Below the pieces are notes generated by a model, which was not told the DNA's origin, did no database searches, and saw only the letters and a program-made list of their open reading frames with translations. This document shows positions 9,233 to 16,272 of a DNA stretch of 42,553 bases, piece by piece. The stretch's first letter is position 1. Every line of letters begins with the position of its first letter. The DNA lies in contig JAFQIG010000057.1 in assembly GCA_017397655.1 (NCBI GenBank), positions 1-42,553 of the forward strand. The letters run 5' to 3'. Origin of the DNA: Clostridia bacterium. GTDB taxonomy: Bacteria; Bacillota; Clostridia; Oscillospirales; Acutalibacteraceae. A program made the translations under genes and the position numbers.

Positions 9233-9919
9233 TTATAGTGTATTTCTTCCGGTTGAATATTTAGAGAATCCGCACCTGAACATATCACGGATTCCGATAA
9301 GCTTTTTTATGTGATCGGGCAAAAAAGCGTCGTACTTGATTTCAAGAATGCATTGCCCCTTGTCGGTCAGGTTTACTCCGCTTGAAGAAGGATCAAAAAA
9401 ATTGCCCGAAAATGCGAAGGAGCGAATCTCGTCATCAATCGTTATGCGGACATTGCCGGCTTGTGAAAAGAACGCCGTGCGCCGGTAATCAACTATCGAA
9501 ACGGGACGGATGCCGCATCGCAATGCAGAATAAAAATCACGACAAACAGCTGAATCTTTATTAAGCAAAAAATCATAGTTTCCGTTTGTCAGACTGCGAA
9601 GCTCGGTTGCGGAAATTTTTTCACGAAGCTTGATGCCGCCTTTATCGGATTTAATCTTTTTCTCAATGAAGATCATTTCGCTGTTGTTATTGTACATCCT
9701 GATGCGGTATTTCTGTTTGCGGTAAACACCGTCAAGGCTGTCGTGAAAAGCCGAGTTTTCGGGATCGTCAAAATACAGACTGCGTATGCGGTAGGTACCG
9801 TCGGGATCTGTATTAAGATCACGGCTGATTACGGCGTTAAGCCGTGATGAAAGAACGATGCGGTCTGCCGCCGTTATCAAATATTTTTCTTCATGACGGT
9901 ATACGGGCTTTTGTTCCAT
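9233..9919 (-). CDS. VTC domain (polyphosphate polymerase-type) protein, copy 1
   Basis: A 228-residue soluble protein of the VTC/triphosphate tunnel family, whose eukaryotic member Vtc4 makes polyphosphate from ATP. The tunnel-lining motifs are present: YRHEEKYLI (7-14), YRIRSLYFDD (43-52), KYRIRMY (70-76), FIEKKIK (84-90), GGIKLRE (94-100), VDYRRTAFF (143-151), NVRITIDDEI (156-165), ILEIKYD (191-197) and FSKYSTG (218-224). The alternating Arg/Lys/Glu strands look catalytically complete. There is no membrane segment; in yeast the VTC domain works in a membrane complex, and the adjacent DUF4956 protein could supply that part. The start ATG 9919 has GGAG 8 nt upstream. The gap to yfbR is only 12 nt, suggesting cotranscription. 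Confidence 0.9.
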   Translation of the reverse strand: MEQKPVYRHEEKYLITAADRIVLSSRLNAVISRDLNTDPDGTYRIRSLYFDDPENSAFHDSLDGVYRKQKYRIRMYNNNSEMIFIEKKIKSDKGGIKLREKISATELRSLTNGNYDFLLNKDSAVCRDFYSALRCGIRPVSIVDYRRTAFFSQAGNVRITIDDEIRSFAFSGNFFDPSSSGVNLTDKGQCILEIKYDAFLPDHIKKLIGIRDMFRCGFSKYSTGRNTL

Positions 9920-9931
9920 ACAAAAATCTCC

Positions 9932-10522
9932 TTAGCCGTTGTTTTTCAGCTCGTCAAGAGTCTTTTCAAAATCGGGAAGAAACTCTTCGATAAAGTTGTT
10001 TGCCTCGGGAAGATTCATTTCCTTTATCGAACGCAGAGTAGACTCTGCTGCAGAAGCGAATTCGGTATTACCTGCCTTTTTCTCTTCGATACATTTGATC
10101 AAGGCACAGATTTTGTCAGCAGCTTTTACAAATTTCCACAGATCGGAATCTTTTTCTGATTGAAAAAAGAAGTCGGTGTATTCATCCTTCAAATCATCGG
10201 GAAGCATAGAGAGTATCGTACGGCAGGCGCTGTCCTCGACAACGCGGTAAGCATCCCTGACCTGTTCGTTATAATACTTGACAGGTGTGGGCATATCCCC
10301 TGTGAGAATTTCCGGTGCATCGTGAAACAGCGACAGAACAGCCGCACGCTCGGCATTGAGAGAGCCGCCGAAGCGTTTGTTATGAAGCAGAACGAGCGCG
10401 TGTGCGATAACGGCAACGTCAAGGCTGTGCTCGCTTAGATTTTCGGCATGAGCATTGCGCATCAACGCCCAGCGGTTGATGTATTTCATTCGTGACAAAA
10501 GGGCAAAAAAACTGCTTGACAT
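9932..10522 (-). CDS. yfbR: YfbR-like HD-domain 5'-deoxynucleotidase
   Basis: A 196-residue HD-superfamily metal-dependent phosphohydrolase that removes phosphate from deoxynucleoside 5'-monophosphates. YfbR motifs are clear: EHSLDVAVIAH (31-41), FHDAPEILTGDMPTPVKYY (66-84) with the HD pair at 67-68, and KAADKICAL (about 131-139) with the last metal-binding Asp. Its length matches E. coli YfbR (199). I choose ATG 10522 (MSSSFFALL) because GGGGGA precedes it; a longer frame to 10561 would run through the promoter. It is the first gene of the run leading into VTC, DUF4956 and CotH. Confidence 0.92.
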   Translation of the reverse strand: MSSSFFALLSRMKYINRWALMRNAHAENLSEHSLDVAVIAHALVLLHNKRFGGSLNAERAAVLSLFHDAPEILTGDMPTPVKYYNEQVRDAYRVVEDSACRTILSMLPDDLKDEYTDFFFQSEKDSDLWKFVKAADKICALIKCIEEKKAGNTEFASAAESTLRSIKEMNLPEANNFIEEFLPDFEKTLDELKNNG

Positions 10523-10551
10523 AACATTCCCCCAGATTAATTTCCTAAATA

Positions 10552-10580
10552 AATATATCATACAATTAAATAAAAGTCAA
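10552..10580 (-). promoter_or_regulatory. Promoter of the yfbR-VTC-DUF4956-CotH run
   Basis: On the minus strand TTGACT (10575-10580), 17 nt and TATATT (10552-10557). It drives leftward transcription and is the only clear promoter seen ahead of the VTC module. Confidence 0.65.
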
Positions 10581-10613
10581 CAGAACGCACAGAGGCGGGA
10601 GCATGGTTTTGCA

Positions 10614-10642
10614 TTGACTTTTGCGGGTTGTTATGTTAATCT
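10614..10642 (+). promoter_or_regulatory. Promoter of the lipoprotein gene at 10661
   Basis: TTGACT (10614-10619), 17 nt and TAATCT (10637-10642). It is back-to-back with the yfbR promoter, with 33 nt between the two -35 boxes. Confidence 0.55.
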
Positions 10643-10660
10643 AAATGAGGAGGGATTGTT

Positions 10661-11419
10661 ATGAAATTGCTTTTTAAACTCATAAGCGCGATACTGATCT
10701 GCACATTACTTCTGAGCGGTTGCTCGTTCCTGCAGAGTAATGAAACAACTGAAAAAGCTCCCGAAATCACATCGGAAAAAGAGACGCAAACCGCTATCGT
10801 GACGGAAGAGACAAGTGCAGAGACAGAACTGAATCTTAATGTAACGGCAGATGATCTCGATGCCCTGCGAGAGATGCTTTGCGGTTATCATTATAAGGAA
10901 TACAATGCAAGCACCGCAACAGAAGAGGAGCTTGCGACACTTCTGACAGACGGATATGTCTGTCAGGGACTCATGAGTGTTGCAAAGAGTCTTACTAACT
11001 TCCCCGAAGAAGCGTTTTCACAGTATGCGACAGGCGATACGGTTGATCCGATGGAAATCTTTGAAGGCAGCTATGTCTGGATACGTGAGGATATGTTCGA
11101 TTTTATTACACAGAACATTTTCGGAGTAACTTTTTCTCACGAGTTTGACGAGCAAAGGGAAAGCAACAGCATCTACTATTATTATGAAGGATACTTTTAT
11201 TTTTCCTGTATGATAACGGGACTTGAGGTTGAAGATATAATTATTCACGAATGTGAAAAGCTTGAAAACGGAAGTTATCTTATCAAGACCGAGCTTACGG
11301 GCGGAAGTCTTGAGATGGACGGAGAGATCTATCACAAGGCATATGCCGATATCCTTGCATCGGTTGTTGAAACGGACGGCTACAGACATTGGCAGATAAG
11401 TGAAATCAGCACTTATTAA
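10661..11419 (+). CDS. Hypothetical lipoprotein
   Basis: A 252-residue secreted protein with a type II signal peptide and lipobox LLSGC (Cys 21), then a low-complexity Thr/Glu linker to about residue 55 and a globular domain. Ribosome site AGGAGGG lies just upstream of ATG. The mature domain begins 'VTADDLDALREMLCGYHYKEYNAS' and is rich in acidic and aromatic residues ('SIYYYYEGYFYFSCM'). I do not recognise a family. It is transcribed away from yfbR and is followed by the TetR promoter region. Confidence 0.8.
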   Translation: MKLLFKLISAILICTLLLSGCSFLQSNETTEKAPEITSEKETQTAIVTEETSAETELNLNVTADDLDALREMLCGYHYKEYNASTATEEELATLLTDGYVCQGLMSVAKSLTNFPEEAFSQYATGDTVDPMEIFEGSYVWIREDMFDFITQNIFGVTFSHEFDEQRESNSIYYYYEGYFYFSCMITGLEVEDIIIHECEKLENGSYLIKTELTGGSLEMDGEIYHKAYADILASVVETDGYRHWQISEISTY

Positions 11420-11445
11420 GAATCGGTAAACATTTTTATAAAATA

Positions 11446-11494
11446 TTGACTGTCAGTCATTTTTTGAGTATAATACAAAAGTGACCGACAGTCA
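11446..11494 (+). promoter_or_regulatory. tetR-MMPL promoter with two TetR operator-like palindromes
   Basis: TTGACT (11446-11451), exactly 17 nt and TATAAT (11469-11474) form the promoter. TGACTGTCAGTCA (11447-11459) overlaps the -35. TGACCGACAGTCA (11482-11494) lies just past the -10, near the transcription start. Each is a near-perfect inverted repeat with TGAC...GTCA arms. This is the expected arrangement for autorepression by the TetR protein encoded 25 nt further on. Confidence 0.75.
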
Positions 11495-11518
11495 TTTTTT
11501 TATTCGGGAGGACTGAAT

Positions 11519-12130
11519 ATGGCAAGCGTTGCAGAGAATAAATATAAAAAGAGAGGTCGTATACTTGATGCGGCATATGAGTTGTTTACGTCAAAATCCG
11601 TTACCGAAACGGCGATCGACGATGTAGTACGGCTTGCGGGCGTTGCAAAGGGTACTTTTTATCTCTATTTCAGGGATAAGTATGATCTCCTTGACCAGAT
11701 AGTAATGTTCCGCACATCGGAAATAATTGTTGATGCATATAAAAAGCTTTGTGAAAGAACTGATAAATCCTCTATGAGTGTACCGCAGCAATTTGTTTTT
11801 ATGACAAAGCAGATTACGGAATATCTGAGAAAAAACAAAAAGGTTACGGCATTGATTGACGGAAAACTGCTTTTATGCTTTTCCGAAAGAGGCTATGCGA
11901 TGAACGGATCGTTAAGGGAAGTCAAGGAGCATTTTGAATCCCTGATAACGCAGTTAAAATACTCTGCCGAGGACGCAAAAAAGCGTCTTTACGTTATAAC
12001 CGAAATGATATCATCGGTCAGCTGCAGAGCTGTTCTGAGCGAGAAGCCGTTTTCGTTTGATGAAATTATGCCGACGGTCAATGATATGCTGACAATACTC
12101 CTTTCCGAGGTGAACACAGTTGATAAGTAA
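11519..12130 (+). CDS. TetR/AcrR family transcriptional regulator
   Basis: A 203-residue repressor. The N-terminal TetR DNA-binding domain is clear (residues 13-60: 'RGRILDAAYELFTSKSVTETAIDDVVRLAGVAKGTFYLYFRDKYDLL', with the helix-turn-helix around 35-55). The rest is a helical ligand-binding domain. GGGAGG precedes ATG 11519. Its end overlaps the start of the MMPL exporter by 11 nt, so they are one operon. It probably represses itself and the exporter through the two palindromes at 11447-11494 until an unknown hydrophobic ligand binds. Confidence 0.93.
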   Translation: MASVAENKYKKRGRILDAAYELFTSKSVTETAIDDVVRLAGVAKGTFYLYFRDKYDLLDQIVMFRTSEIIVDAYKKLCERTDKSSMSVPQQFVFMTKQITEYLRKNKKVTALIDGKLLLCFSERGYAMNGSLREVKEHFESLITQLKYSAEDAKKRLYVITEMISSVSCRAVLSEKPFSFDEIMPTVNDMLTILLSEVNTVDK

Positions 12131-14213
12131 GATTTCCGTTTTTATTGCAAAGCATCCGAAAATAATTCTGCTGATTGCCATTATTCTTTTGGTGCCGAGC
12201 GTATTCGGATTCATTTTTACAAGAGTTAATTATGACATTCTGTCGTATCTTCCGAAGGAGCTTGAATCCGTCGAAGCTCAGGAAGTGTTGACAAATGTTT
12301 TTGAAAACGCTTCTAATGCGATTCTTATGATCGACAATATGGAGTCGAAGGATATACTGAAAATAAAAGAAGATATTAAAAAAATCGACGGTGTCGCAAG
12401 TGTTTTATGGGTCGATGATATTGCAGATATTTCCATCCCCAAAGAGATGCTTCCCGATGTGCTGTCAGGGATTTTTTATTCTCAGGATCTCAGCAGCACA
12501 ATGATGATTATCAACTTTAAAAGCAGTACCGCATCGGAAGAAACTCTGCAGGCGATACGTGATATCCGTTCTGTCATGAACCGTCAATGCTTTCTCAGCG
12601 GTCTTGCGACAATTATGGTTGACACAAGAATACTTACCGAGGAGCAGGTGCCTCTGTTCGCTTCGGTAGCAATAGTGCTTGCGCTTCTTGTGCTGTCCGC
12701 AACGATGAGCTCGTGGGTGTTGCCGTTGATACTTCTTGTATCGCTCGGCATTGCCGTTATATATAATATGGGAACAAACTTCTTTTTCGGTGAGATCTCA
12801 TTTATCACGCAGAGCATTGCGGCAATTTTACAGCTTGGCGTCACTATGGATTATTCGGTATTCCTTGTTGACAGGTTTGAAGAAGAAAGATCACATTATC
12901 CCGATTCCGTATCGGCTATGGCAGAGGCGATCCGATCAACGTTTTCGGCAGTGCTTGGCAGCTCGCTTACAACGATTTTCGGCTTTCTGGCACTTTGCTT
13001 TATGAGTCTTACGCTGGGCGTTGATATCGGAATTGTTATGGCTAAAGGTGTTCTTATAGGAATAGTTTCGGTCGTAACCGTTTTACCTGCTTTTGTTCTG
13101 CTGTTTGAAAAATATATTACCCGCTTCAGACACAGAAGTCTTGTTCCGTCCTTCAGAAGAATCAATTCTTTTTCCGTCAAACACAAAAAGCTTCTGACGG
13201 TGGCGTTTGTCGTGCTGTTTGTACCTATGGCGATTTTCAGTTCAATGCCCGAAAAGGATTACGATATGGTAAAGTCGTTACCGCAGGATATAGATTCGGT
13301 AGCGTCGCTTGATAAGCTTAAAAATGAGTTCAACATGGCAACAACACATTTTGCCGTGTTTGATGCCGAAACAGACGTTGCACAGACATCAAAAATGCTT
13401 GAGGAAATCAACGCACTTGACGGCATCACCGATGTTATTGCTCTTAACTCTTTTATAGGTCCCGCTATCAGCGAATCAATTCTTCCTCAGGCGATACTTG
13501 ATATCTGTCAGAAGGAAGGGCTTCAGATGATGATGATAAATTCATCATTTCCCGGAGCCTCGGACGAGTGTAACAATCAGGTCGAACAGCTTAAGGCTGT
13601 GCTGAAAAAATATGATCCCGATTCGTTGCTGACGGGTGAGGGCGTTATGACAAAGGATCTGATTGATGTCACAGACCGTGACTTTAAGGTTACGAATATT
13701 ATTTCTATTGTGGCAATGATCATTCTGATTGCAATTATTTTCCGTTCGGCATCCGTTCCGCTGATTCTTGTTGCGATGATAGAACTTTCAATTTTTATCA
13801 ATCAGGCAATTTCATTCTTTACGGGCAGTTCAATTCCGTTTATAGCTCCTACCGTTGTCAGCTGTGTACAGCTCGGTGCAACCGTGGATTATGCAATTCT
13901 CATGACGACAAGATTCAAAGAGGAGCTGACACTCGGACATGACAAAAAGACTGCCGTTATGAATGCGGCAACTTCGTCGTGCAAATCAATTTTTCAAAGC
14001 GCACTTGTTTTCTTTGCGGCAACCTTCGGTGTCTATGTTGTCTGCGATATCGAAATGATAAAAAGTATCTGTCTGTTGCTGGCAAGAGGCTCGATTATCA
14101 GTGCGTTGGTAATTATGATAATTCTTCCCGCGGTACTGTATCTTTCGGAAGGATTGATTTCAAAAACAACCCTTAAATGGAAAACAAAAGGTGGTGTCGG
14201 CAATGAAAATTAA
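12120..14213 (+). CDS. MMPL/RND family transporter
   Basis: A 697-residue membrane exporter of the RND superfamily (MMPL/HpnN-like), with the usual internal duplication. Each half has one N-terminal membrane helix, a large outer loop and five more helices. The signature in the fourth helix appears twice: LGVTMDYSVFLVDRFEE (about 239-255) and LGATVDYAILMTTRFKEE (about 586-603). The Asp residues are the likely proton-relay positions. The start is TTG 12120, with GAGGTGA upstream inside the end of tetR. Lipids or hydrophobic compounds are typical substrates; the actual one is unknown. It overlaps the downstream lipoprotein gene by 11 nt, so the three gene products are probably made together. Confidence 0.92.
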   Translation: MISKISVFIAKHPKIILLIAIILLVPSVFGFIFTRVNYDILSYLPKELESVEAQEVLTNVFENASNAILMIDNMESKDILKIKEDIKKIDGVASVLWVDDIADISIPKEMLPDVLSGIFYSQDLSSTMMIINFKSSTASEETLQAIRDIRSVMNRQCFLSGLATIMVDTRILTEEQVPLFASVAIVLALLVLSATMSSWVLPLILLVSLGIAVIYNMGTNFFFGEISFITQSIAAILQLGVTMDYSVFLVDRFEEERSHYPDSVSAMAEAIRSTFSAVLGSSLTTIFGFLALCFMSLTLGVDIGIVMAKGVLIGIVSVVTVLPAFVLLFEKYITRFRHRSLVPSFRRINSFSVKHKKLLTVAFVVLFVPMAIFSSMPEKDYDMVKSLPQDIDSVASLDKLKNEFNMATTHFAVFDAETDVAQTSKMLEEINALDGITDVIALNSFIGPAISESILPQAILDICQKEGLQMMMINSSFPGASDECNNQVEQLKAVLKKYDPDSLLTGEGVMTKDLIDVTDRDFKVTNIISIVAMIILIAIIFRSASVPLILVAMIELSIFINQAISFFTGSSIPFIAPTVVSCVQLGATVDYAILMTTRFKEELTLGHDKKTAVMNAATSSCKSIFQSALVFFAATFGVYVVCDIEMIKSICLLLARGSIISALVIMIILPAVLYLSEGLISKTTLKWKTKGGVGNEN

Positions 14214-15729
14214 AAGATGCTTTTCGCTTTTTATGGCGATGTCTCTGCTTGTACTCGCTTCATGCACAAAAAGCGAGCCTGTTGTCGAAGAAACAAAGGT
14301 CACCGAGCCTTTAAAACAGGTCAGATATACAGATGTTCCTCAGTCAGTTAAAAAGAGTGAGACGGTATATGTAAATCTTGACAGCAGCGGAAAGGTTTCT
14401 GCTGTCAGCGTAACCGATTGGCTTCACACAGACAAAGGAAAGGTCAAGGTAAACGATGTCAGCTGTCTTTCGGATATTACCGATATAAAGGGAAATAACA
14501 TCCCCGAAAAAAACGGTGATTTGCTCACGTGGCATATGGACACAACTGACCTTTATTACAAGGGAACAACAAACAAGCAGTTGCCCGTTGAGTTTGATAT
14601 TGACTACTTTCTTGACGGTAAAGAGTATACCGCTGAGGAGATAAAGGGTAAAAAGGGCGACGTTGAAATCCGTGTAAAAATGAAAAACACCTGCTTTAAA
14701 ACAGACGAAAACGGAAATAAAGTTTTTCTTCCCGTACTGACGGCAGGACTTGTGATATTGCCCGAGAACACCTTCAGCTCGGTGAATATCGAAAACGGTC
14801 TTTGTATTGGCGATGCATCAAAGCAGATTCTTGTCGGTCTGGCGTTTCCCGGAATGTCGGAAAGTCTCGGACTGACTGAGGATGTTTCGCTCGGTAACAT
14901 AAAGATTGCCGACAGTTTTACCGTAACGGCATCGACCGACAGCTTTGCGCTCGGCAACATTTATTTTGCAGTGCTTCCGATATGCTCGATGTCGGTTGAT
15001 ACGCTGATTCCCGGAAGCGAAACGGAAGCGGCTGCGCTCTTAAAGGATATCGAAGGTCTGATGAATGTTTTCGGAAAGCTTGATATCGAAGCGATTACCA
15101 AAGCGTTTTCGCAGAATCCCGATTCCGTTAAAGATCTGACAGATGCATTCAGCGATGTCATTGAGCTGTATGATTCAAACAAAAAGCTGCTTGATGTTAT
15201 GTCAAAATATCTGACGGAAGAAAACATCGAGACGATCTCGAAGCTGTCAAAGGCGATGAGTAATCCGCAAACCGCAGAAGCGATAAAGATGCTTCAGAGT
15301 CCGATTATGAAAAGCTTCCTTGCCGATCTGCCTGAGCTTTTGGAATCGGCAGACGAGCTGGCGGCACTCTCGTCTCAGCTTGAAGAGGATATGAAGGACC
15401 CCGAAGTCAGGGCGGCGATGGAAAATCTTCCGCAAACGCTCGAAACGCTTTCGGCTTTACAGAAAACGCTGGAAGAGAACAAAGCGCTGACAGACGCACT
15501 TTCCGCATTTGCAAGTGAAGATATCGCAGGAGCGATGAGTGTTTTATCTCAAAGATTAGCCGACGAAGAAGCGGGATCGGTGATATCCTATTTAACGGCA
15601 AATTCCGAAACAATAATGCCGAGAATCAAGTCGTGGATTGCCTTCGGCAAGGAGTACGGACTCTTTACGGGAAGCGCTGAAAACACAGACATAAATCTTA
15701 TGTTCATCTATATGACACCTACCGTATAA
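14203..15729 (+). CDS. Lipoprotein, probable accessory subunit of the MMPL exporter
   Basis: A 508-residue lipoprotein with lipobox LASC (Cys near 21). The first 260 residues are beta-rich ('KVKVNDVSCLSDITDIKGN...', 'VEIRVKMKNT'). The last 240 are helical and rich in Leu/Glu/Ala/Lys, with heptad-like repeats ('LLDVMSKYLTEENIETISKL'). That form suggests an extended coiled-coil arm. ATG 14203 follows AAAGGTGG and overlaps the MMPL stop. Position and form suggest a surface adaptor for the transporter; this is inference, and no named family is recognised with confidence. Confidence 0.78.
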   Translation: MKIKRCFSLFMAMSLLVLASCTKSEPVVEETKVTEPLKQVRYTDVPQSVKKSETVYVNLDSSGKVSAVSVTDWLHTDKGKVKVNDVSCLSDITDIKGNNIPEKNGDLLTWHMDTTDLYYKGTTNKQLPVEFDIDYFLDGKEYTAEEIKGKKGDVEIRVKMKNTCFKTDENGNKVFLPVLTAGLVILPENTFSSVNIENGLCIGDASKQILVGLAFPGMSESLGLTEDVSLGNIKIADSFTVTASTDSFALGNIYFAVLPICSMSVDTLIPGSETEAAALLKDIEGLMNVFGKLDIEAITKAFSQNPDSVKDLTDAFSDVIELYDSNKKLLDVMSKYLTEENIETISKLSKAMSNPQTAEAIKMLQSPIMKSFLADLPELLESADELAALSSQLEEDMKDPEVRAAMENLPQTLETLSALQKTLEENKALTDALSAFASEDIAGAMSVLSQRLADEEAGSVISYLTANSETIMPRIKSWIAFGKEYGLFTGSAENTDINLMFIYMTPTV

Positions 15730-15733
15730 AATT

Positions 15734-15765
15734 AACGGACAGGAGCTTAACGGTTCCTGTCCGTT
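15734..15765. terminator. Bidirectional terminator between the MMPL operon and xre
   Basis: AACGGACAGGA (15734-15744) pairs with TCCTGTCCGTT (15755-15765), followed by GATTTTTG on the plus strand and AATTTTAT on the minus strand. The right arm encodes the last residues (DRNR) of the XRE protein, whose stop is at 15747. Confidence 0.85.
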
Positions 15766-16118
15766 GATTTTTGAGTTGTAGCTGTTTCGACAGTTTCATA
15801 ATAACTGTTTATAATATCTTTTAAAAGGTTATAGTACTGTGGGTCGATTTGAGCAATGCGGTTAATTATTTGATTGTATGCAGAGTTTTCGGAAGAAGGA
15901 GTTATACCGAGAAGATAATCGGCAGATATACCAAAAGTTTTTGAGATGTTTTTTAATGTAGCCAAGGAAACACCAACTTTACCGCTTTCAACATCAGCCA
16001 AAAAACGGGTACTTACATTTATCTTTTCTGATAGTTTTTCACGTGTCATGTGGTTTTCTTTACGTAATTCTCTTAAACGAAAGCCTAATTCGGCATTGAT
16101 ATTGGGATCTTTACTCAT
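15747..16118 (-). CDS. XRE family transcriptional regulator
   Basis: A 123-residue protein with an N-terminal HTH_3 domain (about residues 10-65: 'LGFRLRELRKENHMTREKLSEKINVSTRFLADVESGKVGVSLATLKNISKTFGISADYLLG'). A short C-terminal tail follows, ending inside the terminator hairpin. I choose ATG 16118, with GGAGG 5 nt upstream, over the longer frame to 16166 that would consume operator DNA. It is divergent from the VWA surface protein, and four 15-bp sites lie between their promoters. It most likely controls both directions. Confidence 0.92.
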   Translation of the reverse strand: MSKDPNINAELGFRLRELRKENHMTREKLSEKINVSTRFLADVESGKVGVSLATLKNISKTFGISADYLLGITPSSENSAYNQIINRIAQIDPQYYNLLKDIINSYYETVETATTQKSTDRNR

Positions 16119-16131
16119 AATAGCCTCCGTA

Positions 16132-16220
16132 TGATATATTACATCAATTATATTGTGAAATAACATTTCATTAAATGATGTAATATTTCACTTGACAAAT
16201 GATGCGTTACATCATATAAT
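16132..16220. promoter_or_regulatory. Divergent xre/VWA promoter region with four 15-bp operator-like sites
   Basis: The VWA promoter is TTGACA (16192-16197), 17 nt, TATAAT (16215-16220). The xre -10 (TATAAT on the minus strand) is at 16147-16152. Four 15-bp elements occur at 16132-16146 (TGATATATTACATCA), 16156-16170 (TGAAATAACATTTCA), 16176-16190 (TGAAATATTACATCA on the minus strand) and 16200-16214 (TGATGCGTTACATCA). Starts are spaced 24, 20 and 24 nt. The last fills the VWA promoter spacer, and the first two flank the xre -10. Confidence 0.75.
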
Positions 16221-16272
16221 TACAATGTGCATTTGGCATAAAAGAATATTTAAACTTTAAGGAGTGGTACAA

